DNA of 64,000 nucleotides from Mycolicibacter sp. MU0102 (GTDB lineage Bacteria; Actinomycetota; Actinomycetes; Mycobacteriales; Mycobacteriaceae): positions 2,356,001 through 2,420,000 of the forward strand of contig NZ_OY726398.1 of assembly GCF_963378105.1 (NCBI RefSeq). Reading direction: 5' to 3'. Numbering within the stretch: position 1 is the first letter of the stretch; every line of letters begins with the position of its first letter. The notes beneath the pieces are model-generated. The model was not told the DNA's origin and made no database searches. It saw nothing but the letters and a program-made list of their open reading frames with translations. Made by a program: the position numbers and the translations under genes. This document shows, one piece after another, positions 10,378-18,710 of this stretch.

Positions 10378-11211
10378 TCATTCGGGCTTGCGGAACGTGT
10401 AGACCTGGTACTGAAGAAGTCCGAGCCGAGACAACCGGTTCATCCAGCGGGTACCGACAACCATGGTCTTGCGGATTTCCGCTGATTCGTGCGCGCGGAA
10501 GAATTTCAGCAGGAACGGGTATGTCGGCAACGTCTGCTTCCGGATGTTGCGCGAGGACTCGAGGCGTAGTCCGGAGCGCGTGCCCATGGTCTGGTAGGAC
10601 CGCAGCGGGACACTGCCGAGCGTCCCGTAGGACTTGGCGATCCGACTGCGGATCGCCATCCAGATCGGAGTCTTGCCGAAGAACATCGCGATCGGCACGA
10701 AGTCCGACACGGCGAGGTAGCCGCCCGGCTTGAGTACCCGCGCGGCCTCCACGAGGAACTTTTCCCGAGACGGAAAGTGGAAGATGCATTCGACTGCCAG
10801 GATTCGATCAAAAGAGTTGTCCTCGAACGGCAACTGGCAGGCGTCAGCTTCGAACCAGGAGATGGTGTTGCCGGCGGCAGGTGTGCTCACCGCTGTAGCG
10901 GCAGCAAGCTGGCGCGGGTCGATATTTACGCCAGTGAGATCCATGTCGGAATGCGTCGCATTGATCTGTCGGATGGTCCCGCCGAATCCACAGCCGACAT
11001 CCAGCAGCCTTTGCCCGTCGGCAACCCCTCCGGCCTCCAGGAGCACTCCGTTCATCCGCTCCATGGCCGCGATGTAGTCGGCCAGGGTGCCATCGGCGCT
11101 GCTGGGGGTCTCCCAATAGCCCCAGTGCACCTGGTCCTCCCACAGTTGGCTCAGTTCGCCACGGGAGGGTCGATCGTCGATCAGGAGGTCAAAGTAGGGC
11201 AGGTCGGGCAT
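10378..11211 (-). CDS. Class I SAM-dependent methyltransferase (UbiE/small-molecule type)
   Basis: A 277-residue Rossmann-fold methyltransferase. Motif I is LLDVGCGFGGTIRQIN (about residues 70-85), the acidic ribose-binding position is in GVNIDPRQL, and motif IV is FDRILAVECIFHFP, followed by RVLKPGGYLAVSDF. The helical insert and C-terminal FRKPE resemble sterol, ubiquinone or phthiotriol-type O- or C-methyltransferases, but the substrate cannot be told from sequence. It lies 199 bp downstream of the two coiled-coil genes on the same strand, a gap with relatively high AT content and no obvious terminator. Not part of the remembered M. tuberculosis gene order here, so it belongs to the accessory island between trp and his. 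Confidence 0.85.
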   Translation of the reverse strand: MPDLPYFDLLIDDRPSRGELSQLWEDQVHWGYWETPSSADGTLADYIAAMERMNGVLLEAGGVADGQRLLDVGCGFGGTIRQINATHSDMDLTGVNIDPRQLAAATAVSTPAAGNTISWFEADACQLPFEDNSFDRILAVECIFHFPSREKFLVEAARVLKPGGYLAVSDFVPIAMFFGKTPIWMAIRSRIAKSYGTLGSVPLRSYQTMGTRSGLRLESSRNIRKQTLPTYPFLLKFFRAHESAEIRKTMVVGTRWMNRLSRLGLLQYQVYTFRKPE

Positions 11212-11410
11212 CGGCGGACGGTATCACGGACTTTATTTGCTCAGCGAGTTGGAGGAACGCCAGGACCCCTTGATAAGCTGCAAATAATAAACGCCATAGC
11301 TAAGTCACTTCATTTGCTGGTAGCGGCTCATTCAGGGGCTGTTCCAGCCTTCGGATGCGGCTGCTGGAATCGCCGCGAACCACATCGCCAGATTTGCCCA
11401 GCAGCAAGGC

Positions 11411-12340
11411 TCAGGCCTGCTCCGAGTCTGATCGCTTGACCACGCTCATCCGGTCGCGGCGAATGGCGGATTCGATCCGGCTCTGGATCTCGCTGAGTGC
11501 ACCGACCACGTCCCCGCGCACGTGAATCAGCTGCATAACCTCGGCGTCCGTGCGCTCCATGATCAGCTTGGCTTCACGCTCTGCGGTGGCGATCAGAGCC
11601 GCCGCTTTGAGCCGGCTGTCCTTCTCGGTGTTGGCGATCTGGGTCTGCGCCTGCTCCCACGCCGCACTCACCTGCTTGGAAAGCTCGCGTTCACTCTCAC
11701 GTCTACGGCGCTCGCTCTCACGGCGACGCCGCTCGTCCTCGTCAGCGAGACGCTGCGCTGACTCGCGGCGGGCGCGCTCGGCTTCCTCGGTTTCACTGAT
11801 CAGGCGAGCGCACTCAGCCTGCGCGGCGGACAGCAGCTCTTCGGCCTCGGCTTTGGCCTCGGTCAGGATCTGCTCGCGGCGCAGCGAGGTCGATTCCTGG
11901 AGTTCGGCCAACGCGGCGCTGGCCGCGGCACGGTCCTGGCGTGCCGCCTCCAGCTCGTCGCGCAGGTGACGGGTGAGGGCCTCGGCCTCTTCTTCCGCCA
12001 TTGCCTTGGTGCGCCGCGCCTCATCGGAGGCAACCCGCATCATCCGTGCGATTCGGTCGGACATGCCCTCTACCGAATCGATCGGGCCAGACAACCGGGC
12101 AATGTCCCCGCGCAGCGCCTCAATCTCACTACGCAGTCGAGTCCGATCGTCGTCGGCACTGGCAAGATCGCGCTGCGCCTCGGAAAGCTGCTCTTCCAGT
12201 GCGGGGATGCGCCCTTGCAGTGCTTCGAGTTCTTCGTTCAGCCGCTGGATGTACTCCGTAACTTGATTTCTATCCAGACCGCGGAGCTGTGTGGTGAAGG
12301 TGGGAAGTTTTGGCTCGTATGCGGAAATCGCTGTAGTCAT
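11411..12340 (-). CDS. DivIVA/Scy-like coiled-coil protein, paralogue 1
   Basis: A 309-residue, highly charged protein. After a short N terminus (1-15), the segment TFTTQLRGLDRNQVTEYIQRL resembles the DivIVA N-terminal membrane-binding turn, where a conserved Arg and a hydrophobic tip precede a coiled coil. Residues about 25-290 are almost continuous heptad-like helix with many Glu, Arg, Ala and Leu, including an arginine-rich repeat (ERRRRESERRRRESER) at about 213-228. DivIVA-family proteins (Wag31, SepIVA, Scy/FilP in relatives) organise polar growth and division. ATG start with 9 bp to the preceding paralogue, so they are co-transcribed. No catalytic motif. Function is inferred from architecture only. 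Confidence 0.8.
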   Translation of the reverse strand: MTTAISAYEPKLPTFTTQLRGLDRNQVTEYIQRLNEELEALQGRIPALEEQLSEAQRDLASADDDRTRLRSEIEALRGDIARLSGPIDSVEGMSDRIARMMRVASDEARRTKAMAEEEAEALTRHLRDELEAARQDRAAASAALAELQESTSLRREQILTEAKAEAEELLSAAQAECARLISETEEAERARRESAQRLADEDERRRRESERRRRESERELSKQVSAAWEQAQTQIANTEKDSRLKAAALIATAEREAKLIMERTDAEVMQLIHVRGDVVGALSEIQSRIESAIRRDRMSVVKRSDSEQA

Positions 12341-12349
12341 CGCGGGCTC

Positions 12350-13180
12350 CTAAGCAAGGTCTGTCTCGTCGGTGAGCTGTTGGTCGGGGGCGGTCGGGGT
12401 GAGCCGGTTGGTCGGGAGAAGTTGCTGAAACCTGCTGCCCCAGGGATCGTCCCCATCTGAGCCGCGAACCCGGTGCGAGGCTACGGTGACTGCCCGTCCC
12501 TGCCCGGTCGGCTCGGCAGCTTGGTCCAGCTCGTTGAACTTGACGTAAAAGTCCCGCAGTTGCTCGGTGATGATCGAGCGAACCTTTATCAGCTCCTGCA
12601 GTTTGGCCTGGGCCGCGGTCTGTTGCGCTTCGATATCAAGCCGAACCTGGGCCAGCAGTTCCGCCGCGGTCCTCTCAGCCTCACGAACGATGTCGGCGGC
12701 TTCCTGGCTGGCCTGCTCTCGCAGACTGGCAAAACCTGCCTCCACCTGGCCGGCCTGCTCCTCGAGGCAGGTGCGCAGCGCGACAACCGTCTCATGTTCC
12801 CGCTGCGCCTCGGCGACGATCTCAGCGGCACGGTCATGAGCGTCATTGCGAATCCGGTCTGCTTCCGCGGCCGCCGACGACAGGATCGAGGTCAATTGAT
12901 CACTCAGATTTGAAATATCGCCGGGGATGGCCCGTGCGAGTTCGTTGTATTGCGCCGAGGTGGAGGCGAGCTCGTGCCTGGACTTGTCCACTTGATCGCC
13001 CAGCGTGGCAATCCGTGACTCGCTGCGGTGGATCAGTGCATACAGCTCCGAGAGCTCCTGCTCTTGGGCCTCGGAGTGCCGATAATTGAGCCGTTCCATG
13101 TCTGCAGAAATCCGCGCGTAGATGGCGGCAGCCTGGACGTCCACGCGTTGGCTCATGATCTTCGCTTGGTCCGCCGTCAC
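12350..13180 (-). CDS. DivIVA/Scy-like coiled-coil protein, paralogue 2 (first gene of pair)
   Basis: A 276-residue coiled-coil protein. The helix runs from about residue 15 to 225 with repeated AxxEAxR-type alanine/glutamate heptads (AAAEADRIRNDAHDRAAEI and EAADIVREAERTAAELL) like those of DivIVA/SepIVA/Scy proteins. The last 50 residues are disordered and polar. One cysteine (RTCLEEQ). The GTG at 13178-13180 is chosen because a TATAGT -10 element ends exactly 6 nt upstream, giving a leaderless message; an in-frame ATG at 13154-13156 has no ribosome-binding site. It is followed after 9 bp by the second coiled-coil gene. It is not in the remembered M. tuberculosis order (Rv1606-Rv1608c). Confidence 0.8.
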   Translation of the reverse strand: MTADQAKIMSQRVDVQAAAIYARISADMERLNYRHSEAQEQELSELYALIHRSESRIATLGDQVDKSRHELASTSAQYNELARAIPGDISNLSDQLTSILSSAAAEADRIRNDAHDRAAEIVAEAQREHETVVALRTCLEEQAGQVEAGFASLREQASQEAADIVREAERTAAELLAQVRLDIEAQQTAAQAKLQELIKVRSIITEQLRDFYVKFNELDQAAEPTGQGRAVTVASHRVRGSDGDDPWGSRFQQLLPTNRLTPTAPDQQLTDETDLA

Positions 13181-13186
13181 GGGGAC

Positions 13187-13192
13187 ACTATA
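13187..13192 (-). promoter_or_regulatory. -10 element (TATAGT) of a leaderless promoter for the coiled-coil pair
   Basis: On the minus strand TATAGT is followed by GTCCCC (6 nt) and then the GTG start at 13180. The surrounding sequence is AT-rich (TAGATATATAGT), unusual in this GC-rich window. This decides the start of the 276-residue coiled-coil gene. Confidence 0.65.
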
Positions 13193-13567
13193 TATCTAGA
13201 AATTGACGCGGGGGAAGGATCTTCAAACACTGTCACGTAAGTCTTTGTAGCCCTATGGGTTTGCGGTGAGATCACAGTGACATTAACTGATTTAGTCAGT
13301 CAACGGCAGGCCTTCCGGCGGCGGTGCAACGCGTTTGAGGGTCGCCGCCAGATTGGTGAATGATGGTTCCGGCTCGTACTGCCGGCGGCGTGCCAAGCAT
13401 TTTCTTCATCCCTAGCTGGGCATTGCAAGGAGGCGGGGCGAATCTGGGTGAACCGATGTGAATCGTCAATTCTTATAGTTCCGTGACGCACTAGACAGGT
13501 GCATTTTTATTGCCTACCTAAGTATCTGCGTGCGACCAATGAATGCCGCGAGGAGGCTATCGGCCAC
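13193..13567. other. Gene-free interval between the coiled-coil promoter and hisI
   Basis: About 375 bp with lower GC than the flanks. It holds a short inverted repeat ACTGA-TTTAG-TCAGT (13286-13300) and an AT-rich patch at about 13490-13530. A 63-codon open frame on the minus strand (13300-13491) has no ribosome-binding site, no recognisable features and arginine/histidine-rich composition; I do not call it. I see no tRNA, IS end or clear intrinsic terminator. The interval separates the 3' end of the his operon from the island and may carry the his terminator. Confidence 0.5.
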
Positions 13568-13918
13568 TCAGTCCGCGGGCCCCAGCAGCAAGTCAGCGTC
13601 GAAGCAGCTGTGGTCGCCGGTGTGGCAGGCGCCCCCGGTCTGATCGACCGTCAGCAGAACGGTGTCGCCGTCGCAGTCCACGCGCACCGAATGGACGTAC
13701 TGCGTGTGGCCGGACGTCGCACCCTTGATCCACTGCTCGTTGCGCGAGCGCGAAAAATAGGTAGCCTCGCGGGTTTCCAGCGTGCGGGCCAGCGCATCGT
13801 CGTCCATCCAGGCGACCATGAGCACGTCGCCGCTGCCCTGTTCCTGAACCACCGCGGCAAACAACCCGTCGGTATTGCGCTTGAGCCGGGCAGCGATAGC
13901 CGGATCCAGTTGTGTCAT
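13568..13918 (-). CDS. hisI: Phosphoribosyl-AMP cyclohydrolase
   Basis: Third step of histidine synthesis: opens the adenine ring of PR-AMP, with zinc at the active site. 116 residues from the ATG. The family signature is complete: YFSRSRNEQWIKGATSGH, DCDGDTVLL, and ACHTG..SCF with the three cysteines that bind zinc in related enzymes. Not fused to hisE, which is elsewhere in mycobacteria. The ATG start (MTQLDPAIAARL) is preferred over an upstream TTG that would add ten residues. Last gene of the his operon, 16 bp after the hisF stop. Confidence 0.95.
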   Translation of the reverse strand: MTQLDPAIAARLKRNTDGLFAAVVQEQGSGDVLMVAWMDDDALARTLETREATYFSRSRNEQWIKGATSGHTQYVHSVRVDCDGDTVLLTVDQTGGACHTGDHSCFDADLLLGPAD

Positions 13919-13934
13919 CGTCCGCTGCCCCTCC

Positions 13935-14750
13935 TCATCGCACCACAATCCCCTCAGCCGACATCGCGGCCTTCACCTGGCCGATGGTCAGCTCCCGGAA
14001 ATGAAACACACTGGCGGCCAAAACCGCATCGGCACCCGCGGCCACCGCGGGTGCGAAATGCTCAGCCGCACCGGCTCCCCCGCTGGCAATCACCGGCACG
14101 CTCACCGCGGCGCGCACCGCGCGCAGCATGGCCAGATCGAATCCCGCCTTGGTCCCGTCGGCATCCATCGAATTCAGCAGGATCTCCCCCACGCCGAGTT
14201 CGACGCCCCGGACCGCCCATTCGACGGCATCAATGCCCGTTCCCTGCCGGCCGCCGTGGGTGGTGACCTCCCATCCGGAGGCGGTCGGTGCCGAACCGGC
14301 GGGGACCGTACGGGCGTCGACCGAGAGCACGATGCACTGCGAACCGAACTGGCGGGACAGTTCCCCCAACAGTTCCGGGCGGGCGATGGCGGCGGTGTTC
14401 ACCGACACCTTGTCCGCGCCGGCCCGCAGCAGTACGTCGACGTCGGCTACCGTGCGCACCCCGCCACCCACGGTGAGCGGAATGAAGACCTGATCGGCGG
14501 TGCGTGCCACCACCTCAAGCATGGTGGCACGGCCCGATGACGACGCCGTGACATCGAGGAAGGTCAGCTCATCGGCTCCCTCGGCGTCATAGGCCGCGGC
14601 CAACTCGACCGGGTCTCCGGCATCGCGCAGGTTCGCGAAGTTGACGCCCTTGACAACCCGGCCGCCGTCGACGTCCAGACACGGAATGACCCGTACCGCC
14701 ACATCGCTGCGCTTATCCATCGGTCCCAGCTTCGCCTCTTCTGCGTCCAT
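13935..14750 (-). CDS. hisF: Imidazole glycerol phosphate synthase, cyclase subunit
   Basis: With HisH it makes imidazole glycerol phosphate and AICAR from PRFAR and glutamine-derived ammonia. A 271-residue TIM barrel. The two catalytic aspartates are D26 in CLDVDGGRVVKG and D145 in VLSVDAR; ASGGAG and AASVFHF are the phosphate-binding ends. The ATG at 14748-14750 has a GGGGGA ribosome-binding site nine bases upstream and sits 2 bp from the impA stop. A later ATG (14718-14720) would give 261 residues, also within family range. A much longer open frame upstream is the shadow of impA. Confidence 0.96.
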   Translation of the reverse strand: MDAEEAKLGPMDKRSDVAVRVIPCLDVDGGRVVKGVNFANLRDAGDPVELAAAYDAEGADELTFLDVTASSSGRATMLEVVARTADQVFIPLTVGGGVRTVADVDVLLRAGADKVSVNTAAIARPELLGELSRQFGSQCIVLSVDARTVPAGSAPTASGWEVTTHGGRQGTGIDAVEWAVRGVELGVGEILLNSMDADGTKAGFDLAMLRAVRAAVSVPVIASGGAGAAEHFAPAVAAGADAVLAASVFHFRELTIGQVKAAMSAEGIVVR

Positions 14751-14752
14751 GA

Positions 14753-15568
14753 TCAGTAGTCCCCCGATGCGCCGACTTGCTTGAGGATGTCCACGATCTG
14801 TTCGTGTACGCCCGGTGCGGCGACCAGCGTCGATTCCGATCGTGCCGTCCAAGGGGCCCCGGACAGATCGGAGACGACACCGCCGGCTGCCCGCACCATG
14901 GCCACTCCGGCGGCGTGGTCCCAGATGTGGTCGCCGAAACTGATTGCAGCGCCAAGCGTTCCGTCTGCGACGTAGGCCAGGTCGATCCCGGTGGCGCCGT
15001 GCATCCGGGTCCGTGAGGTCACTCGGGTCAGGCCTTCGAGCACTGCGAGCCGGTAACGACCGGGCAGTCTGCCTCGCCACTCCACGTTGAAGGTGCCGAT
15101 CCCCACCAGGGAGTGGGCCAGGTCGGCGGCCTCCAGCCGCGGCTGGGGTACCCCGTTGCGGATCAGCGGACCACCGGCAAAGGCGGTGTAGCGCTGGCCG
15201 GCGAACGGCAGCCACGTCAGCCCAGCGACCGGTTCGCCGTCGCACAGCAGTCCGAGCAGCATGGCAGCCATCGGCGATCCCGCCGCATAGTTGAAAGTCC
15301 CGTCGATGGGGTCAAGCACCCAGACCAGCGGGGAATCGATCGGGGGGCCGCCGAATTCCTCACCGTGCACCCCGATTCCGGTGGCGGACACCAGGGCCTC
15401 GGTGATCTGCCGTTCCAGGGCCAGGTCGACCTCGGTGGCGAAGTCGTTGCCGCCCTTGCGGACAGCCGAGTCGGCGCGGTGGCCGGCCAGGAACGGCTCC
15501 GCCGCGACATCGAGAATCTCCGACGCGGTCGCTACCAGCGCCTGAAGATCCGCGGTGTCCAGCGCCAT
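14753..15568 (-). CDS. impA: Inositol monophosphatase family protein
   Basis: A 271-residue Mg-dependent phosphatase. Motifs: GEEFGG (metal-binding Glu), DPIDGTFNYAAGSP (metal site, with Asp-Pro-Ile-Asp-Gly), and WDHAAGVAMVRAAGG (second motif, C-terminal). The family hydrolyses inositol-1-phosphate, and some members act on histidinol phosphate or fructose bisphosphate. The position inside the his operon, between priA and hisF, matches M. tuberculosis impA (Rv1604). A histidinol-phosphatase role is tempting but not shown; actinobacteria commonly have a separate hisN. The ATG at 15566-15568 starts MALDTADL; the longer frame upstream lacks family similarity. Confidence 0.92.
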   Translation of the reverse strand: MALDTADLQALVATASEILDVAAEPFLAGHRADSAVRKGGNDFATEVDLALERQITEALVSATGIGVHGEEFGGPPIDSPLVWVLDPIDGTFNYAAGSPMAAMLLGLLCDGEPVAGLTWLPFAGQRYTAFAGGPLIRNGVPQPRLEAADLAHSLVGIGTFNVEWRGRLPGRYRLAVLEGLTRVTSRTRMHGATGIDLAYVADGTLGAAISFGDHIWDHAAGVAMVRAAGGVVSDLSGAPWTARSESTLVAAPGVHEQIVDILKQVGASGDY

Positions 15569-15575
15569 GCCGAGC

Positions 15576-16340
15576 CTAGCCCCGCACCGTGGACAGCGCC
15601 TCGGGAAGAGTGAACCGGCCCGCATACAGGGCCTTTCCGACGATCGCGCCCTCCACGCCCCGGTCCACCAGCGTGGCGATCGCCCGCAGGTCATCGAGGC
15701 TCGACACACCGCCCGAGGCGATCACCGGGGCGTCGGTGCGGTCAGCGACCGCACCCAGCAGCTCAAGGTTGGGCCCGCCCAGCGTGCCGTCCTTGGTCAC
15801 ATCGGTGACCACGTAGCGCGAACAGCCTTCCCGGTCAAGACGTTCCAGCACCGGCCACAGGTCGCCACCGTCGGTCTCCCAGCCGCGGCCCCGCAGCCGG
15901 TGGGCACCTTCGGGGTGGCTGGGGTCGATCTGCACATCCAGCCCGACCGCCACCTTCTCGCCGTATTCGGCGATGGCACGCGCGCACCACTGCGGGTTCT
16001 CCAACGCCGCGGTGCCCAGGTTCACCCGGGCGCAGCCGGTCGCCAGCGCCGCCTTGAGCGACTCATCGTCACGGATCCCACCGGACAGCTCCACCTTGAC
16101 GTCAAGGCGGCCCACCACATCAGCGAGCAGCTCGCGGTTGGAGCCACGGCCGAAGGCGGCATCGAGGTCCACCAGGTGGATCCATTCCGCACCGTCACGC
16201 TGCCAGCCCAGCGCGGCGTCCAGCGCCGATCCGTACTCGGTCTCGCTGCCGGCTTTGCCCTGCACCAGACGCACCGCCCTGCCGTCCACCACATCGACGG
16301 CGGGCAGCAGAATCAACGCATTGCTCACAGACGTACTCAC
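15576..16340 (-). CDS. priA: Bifunctional phosphoribosyl isomerase A (HisA/TrpF activity)
   Basis: Isomerises ProFAR to PRFAR in histidine synthesis and, in actinobacteria, also phosphoribosylanthranilate in tryptophan synthesis. A 254-residue TIM barrel with catalytic aspartates D16 (LLPAVDVVDG) and D180 (VVTDVTKDGT). Arginines in GRAVRLVQG and the loop LRGRGWETDGGD (with W154) are the PriA residues that adapt the pocket to either substrate. No separate trpF exists in the trp cluster here, which fits the dual role. The GTG start at 16338-16340 overlaps the hisH stop (GTGA). A longer frame upstream is the antisense-frame shadow of hisH. Confidence 0.95.
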   Translation of the reverse strand: MSTSVSNALILLPAVDVVDGRAVRLVQGKAGSETEYGSALDAALGWQRDGAEWIHLVDLDAAFGRGSNRELLADVVGRLDVKVELSGGIRDDESLKAALATGCARVNLGTAALENPQWCARAIAEYGEKVAVGLDVQIDPSHPEGAHRLRGRGWETDGGDLWPVLERLDREGCSRYVVTDVTKDGTLGGPNLELLGAVADRTDAPVIASGGVSSLDDLRAIATLVDRGVEGAIVGKALYAGRFTLPEALSTVRG

Positions 16341-16960
16341 AGTGCCTCCACCCAATTGCTCAACAGCGTCGCCCCGGCATCCCCGCTCTTCTCGGGGTGA
16401 AACTGGGTGGCGGCCAACGGCCCATCCTCGACAGCCGCCACGAACGGTACCTGATGAGTCGCCCAGGTCACCAAAGCCTCCGGACGGCCTTCCCAGCGCT
16501 GCGCAGCGTACGAGTGCACGAAATAGAACCGGGTGTCGGCATCCAAGCCGGCAAACAGTGTGCTGGCGGGTGCGGCGTCGACGACGTTCCACCCCATGTG
16601 CGGGATCACCGGGGCGTCCAGCCGGGTGACCGCACCCGGCCACTGGCCGCAGCCGACGGTGTCCACCCCGAATTCGACTCCGTGGGCGAACAGGATCTGC
16701 ATCCCGACACACACTCCGAGTACCGGGCGGCCGGCCTGCACTCGTTCGGCGATGATCTTGTCGCCGTTGACCTGGCGCAGCCCGGCCATGCACGCCGCGT
16801 ACGCCCCGACACCCGGCACCAGCAGACCGTCGGCATCGGCGGCAGCGTCGGCGTCGGCGGTCACCTCGACCTGGGCACCGACCCGCTGCAGGGCTCGCTG
16901 GGCGGAGCGCAGGTTCCCGGAACCGTAGTCCAGGATCACCACCCTGGGAGAGCCGCTCAC
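16337..16960 (-). CDS. hisH: Imidazole glycerol phosphate synthase, glutaminase subunit
   Basis: Class I glutamine amidotransferase that feeds ammonia to HisF. 207 residues with the triad C84 (GVCVGMQ), H188 and E190 (QFHPEKS). The oxyanion loop PGVGAY and the HMGWN and FYFVHSY blocks are also present. GTG start in a GTGA overlap with hisB. The 3' end overlaps priA by 4 bp. Confidence 0.96.
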   Translation of the reverse strand: MSGSPRVVILDYGSGNLRSAQRALQRVGAQVEVTADADAAADADGLLVPGVGAYAACMAGLRQVNGDKIIAERVQAGRPVLGVCVGMQILFAHGVEFGVDTVGCGQWPGAVTRLDAPVIPHMGWNVVDAAPASTLFAGLDADTRFYFVHSYAAQRWEGRPEALVTWATHQVPFVAAVEDGPLAATQFHPEKSGDAGATLLSNWVEAL

Positions 16961-17565
16961 AGGGCTCCCTTGGTGGACGGCACGCCGGTCACGCGCGGGT
17001 CGGGCTCCACCGCCTGGCGCAGCGCACGAGCGACGGCCTTGTACTCGGCCTCGGTGATGTGGTGCGGATCGCGTCCGTAGAGCACCCGCACGTGCAGTGC
17101 GATGCGTGCGTTCGACGCCAGCGTCTCGAACACGTGCCGGTTGATCACCGTGTGATACGGCGCCTGTGTTCCAGCAATGGTGGTGTGCATCATGTGATCC
17201 GGCTCCCCGGTGTGCACGCAGTACGGCCGGCCGGAGACGTCGACGGCGGCGTGGGCCAGCGTCTCGTCCATCGGGATGAACGCGTCGCCGAATCGGCGAA
17301 TGCCCTTCTTGTCGCCGAGCGCCTCGCCCAGCGCCTGCCCGAGCACGATCGCGGTGTCTTCGACGGTGTGGTGGGCTTCGATCTCGACGTCGCCGCGGGC
17401 ACGCACCGTCAGATCGAAACTGGCGTGACTGCCCAATGCCGTCAGCATGTGATCGAAGAACGGCACGCCGGTCTCGATGTCAACGATGCCGGTGCCGTCC
17501 AGGTCGAGTTCGACCGTGATGTCGGATTCGCGGGTAGCGCGTTGCACCCGGGCGCGGCGGGTCAT
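16957..17565 (-). CDS. hisB: Imidazoleglycerol-phosphate dehydratase
   Basis: Dehydrates IGP to imidazole acetol phosphate, using manganese. 202 residues, monofunctional (no phosphatase domain as in E. coli HisB). Both metal-binding motifs are present: EAHHTVEDTAI and the repeat-equivalent DPHHITEAEYKA. FFDHMLTALGSH and MDETLAHAAVD are the other family blocks. ATG in an ATGA overlap with hisC. Confidence 0.96.
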   Translation of the reverse strand: MTRRARVQRATRESDITVELDLDGTGIVDIETGVPFFDHMLTALGSHASFDLTVRARGDVEIEAHHTVEDTAIVLGQALGEALGDKKGIRRFGDAFIPMDETLAHAAVDVSGRPYCVHTGEPDHMMHTTIAGTQAPYHTVINRHVFETLASNARIALHVRVLYGRDPHHITEAEYKAVARALRQAVEPDPRVTGVPSTKGAL

Positions 17566-18710
17566 GATTCTCCTAATAGCGGTTGGGCGAGTTCGGTGGC
17601 CGCAAGCTGCTTGCTGGCGGAGAGCAGTGCGTCGTTCTCCTCCGGAAGTCCGGTGGTTGCCCGCAGGTAGCCCGGGATGCCGACATCGCGGATGAGGATG
17701 CCAGCATCCAGGTAGCGCTGCCAGGTTGCGGGCGCGTCGGCGAACTGGCCGAACAGCACGAAGTTGGCGTCGCTGGGAATGACCCGAAATCCCATGGCGG
17801 ACAGCTCAGTTGAGACGCGGTCCCGTTCGGCGATCAACTGCGCGACGCTGCCCAGGGTGTCGTCGGCGTGCCGGAGTGCGGCGCGAGCGGCGGCCTGGGT
17901 GACCACTGACAGGTGGTACGGAAGGCGAACCAGCAACATCGCATCGATCACCGCCGGGGCCGCGATCAGGTAGCCGAGCCGACCGCCGGCGAACGCGAAC
18001 GCCTTGCTCATCGTGCGGCTGACGATCAGCTTCGCCGGGTAGTCATCGATCAACGCGATCGCGCTGGGCTGCGACGAGAACTCGCCATAGGCCTCGTCGA
18101 CGATCACGATCCCCGGCGACGCTTCGAGCAGGCTCCGCAGATCCTGCAGCGGAATGCTCTGTCCGGACGGGTTGTTCGGGGACGCGACGAACACCACGTC
18201 GGGGTGGTGCTCGGCGATGGCGGCGCGGGCCACCTCGACGTCCAGCCCGAAGTCCGAGGTCCGGTTAGCGGCCAGCCACCGCGTCTGGGTGCCGTCGGAG
18301 ATGATCGGGTGCATCGAGTACGACGGAACGAATCCGATCGCGCTGCGGCCCGGGCCACCGAATGCCTGCAGCAACTGCTGCAGGATCTCATTGGAACCGT
18401 TGGCGGCCCACACATTGTCCGGCCCCACCTCAACGCCGGTCTGGGCCGTCAGATAGGCGGCCAGATCGGTGCGCAGCGCCACCGCATCGCGATCGGGATA
18501 GCGGTGCAGCTCGGCGGCGGCCTCACGTACCGAACGTGCCACGTCGTCGATGAGCGCCTGGCTCGGCGGGTGCGGATTCTCATTGGTGTTGAGCCGCACC
18601 GGAACTTCCAGCTGCGGCGCACCATAGGGCGACTTGCCGCGTAGATCATCGCGCAGCGGCAGATCCGCCAGGGTGATCTGCGCGCCCGGGCGTGCTGGTG
18701 TGCCGCTCAC
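17562..18710 (-). CDS. hisC: Histidinol-phosphate aminotransferase
   Basis: PLP aminotransferase converting imidazole acetol phosphate and glutamate to histidinol phosphate. 382 residues, fold type I. The PLP lysine is K236 in SRTMSKAFAFAGGRLGY. Other anchors are LNTNENPH (substrate), ASPNNPSG and IVDEAYGEF (Asp and Tyr to the cofactor). GTG start in a GTGA overlap with hisD; the 3' end overlaps hisB. Confidence 0.96.
   Translation of the reverse strand: MSGTPARPGAQITLADLPLRDDLRGKSPYGAPQLEVPVRLNTNENPHPPSQALIDDVARSVREAAAELHRYPDRDAVALRTDLAAYLTAQTGVEVGPDNVWAANGSNEILQQLLQAFGGPGRSAIGFVPSYSMHPIISDGTQTRWLAANRTSDFGLDVEVARAAIAEHHPDVVFVASPNNPSGQSIPLQDLRSLLEASPGIVIVDEAYGEFSSQPSAIALIDDYPAKLIVSRTMSKAFAFAGGRLGYLIAAPAVIDAMLLVRLPYHLSVVTQAAARAALRHADDTLGSVAQLIAERDRVSTELSAMGFRVIPSDANFVLFGQFADAPATWQRYLDAGILIRDVGIPGYLRATTGLPEENDALLSASKQLAATELAQPLLGES

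Noticed and set aside
13300..13491. A 63-codon minus-strand frame in the hisI interval
   Set aside because: No ribosome-binding site, no promoter and arginine/histidine-rich random composition.
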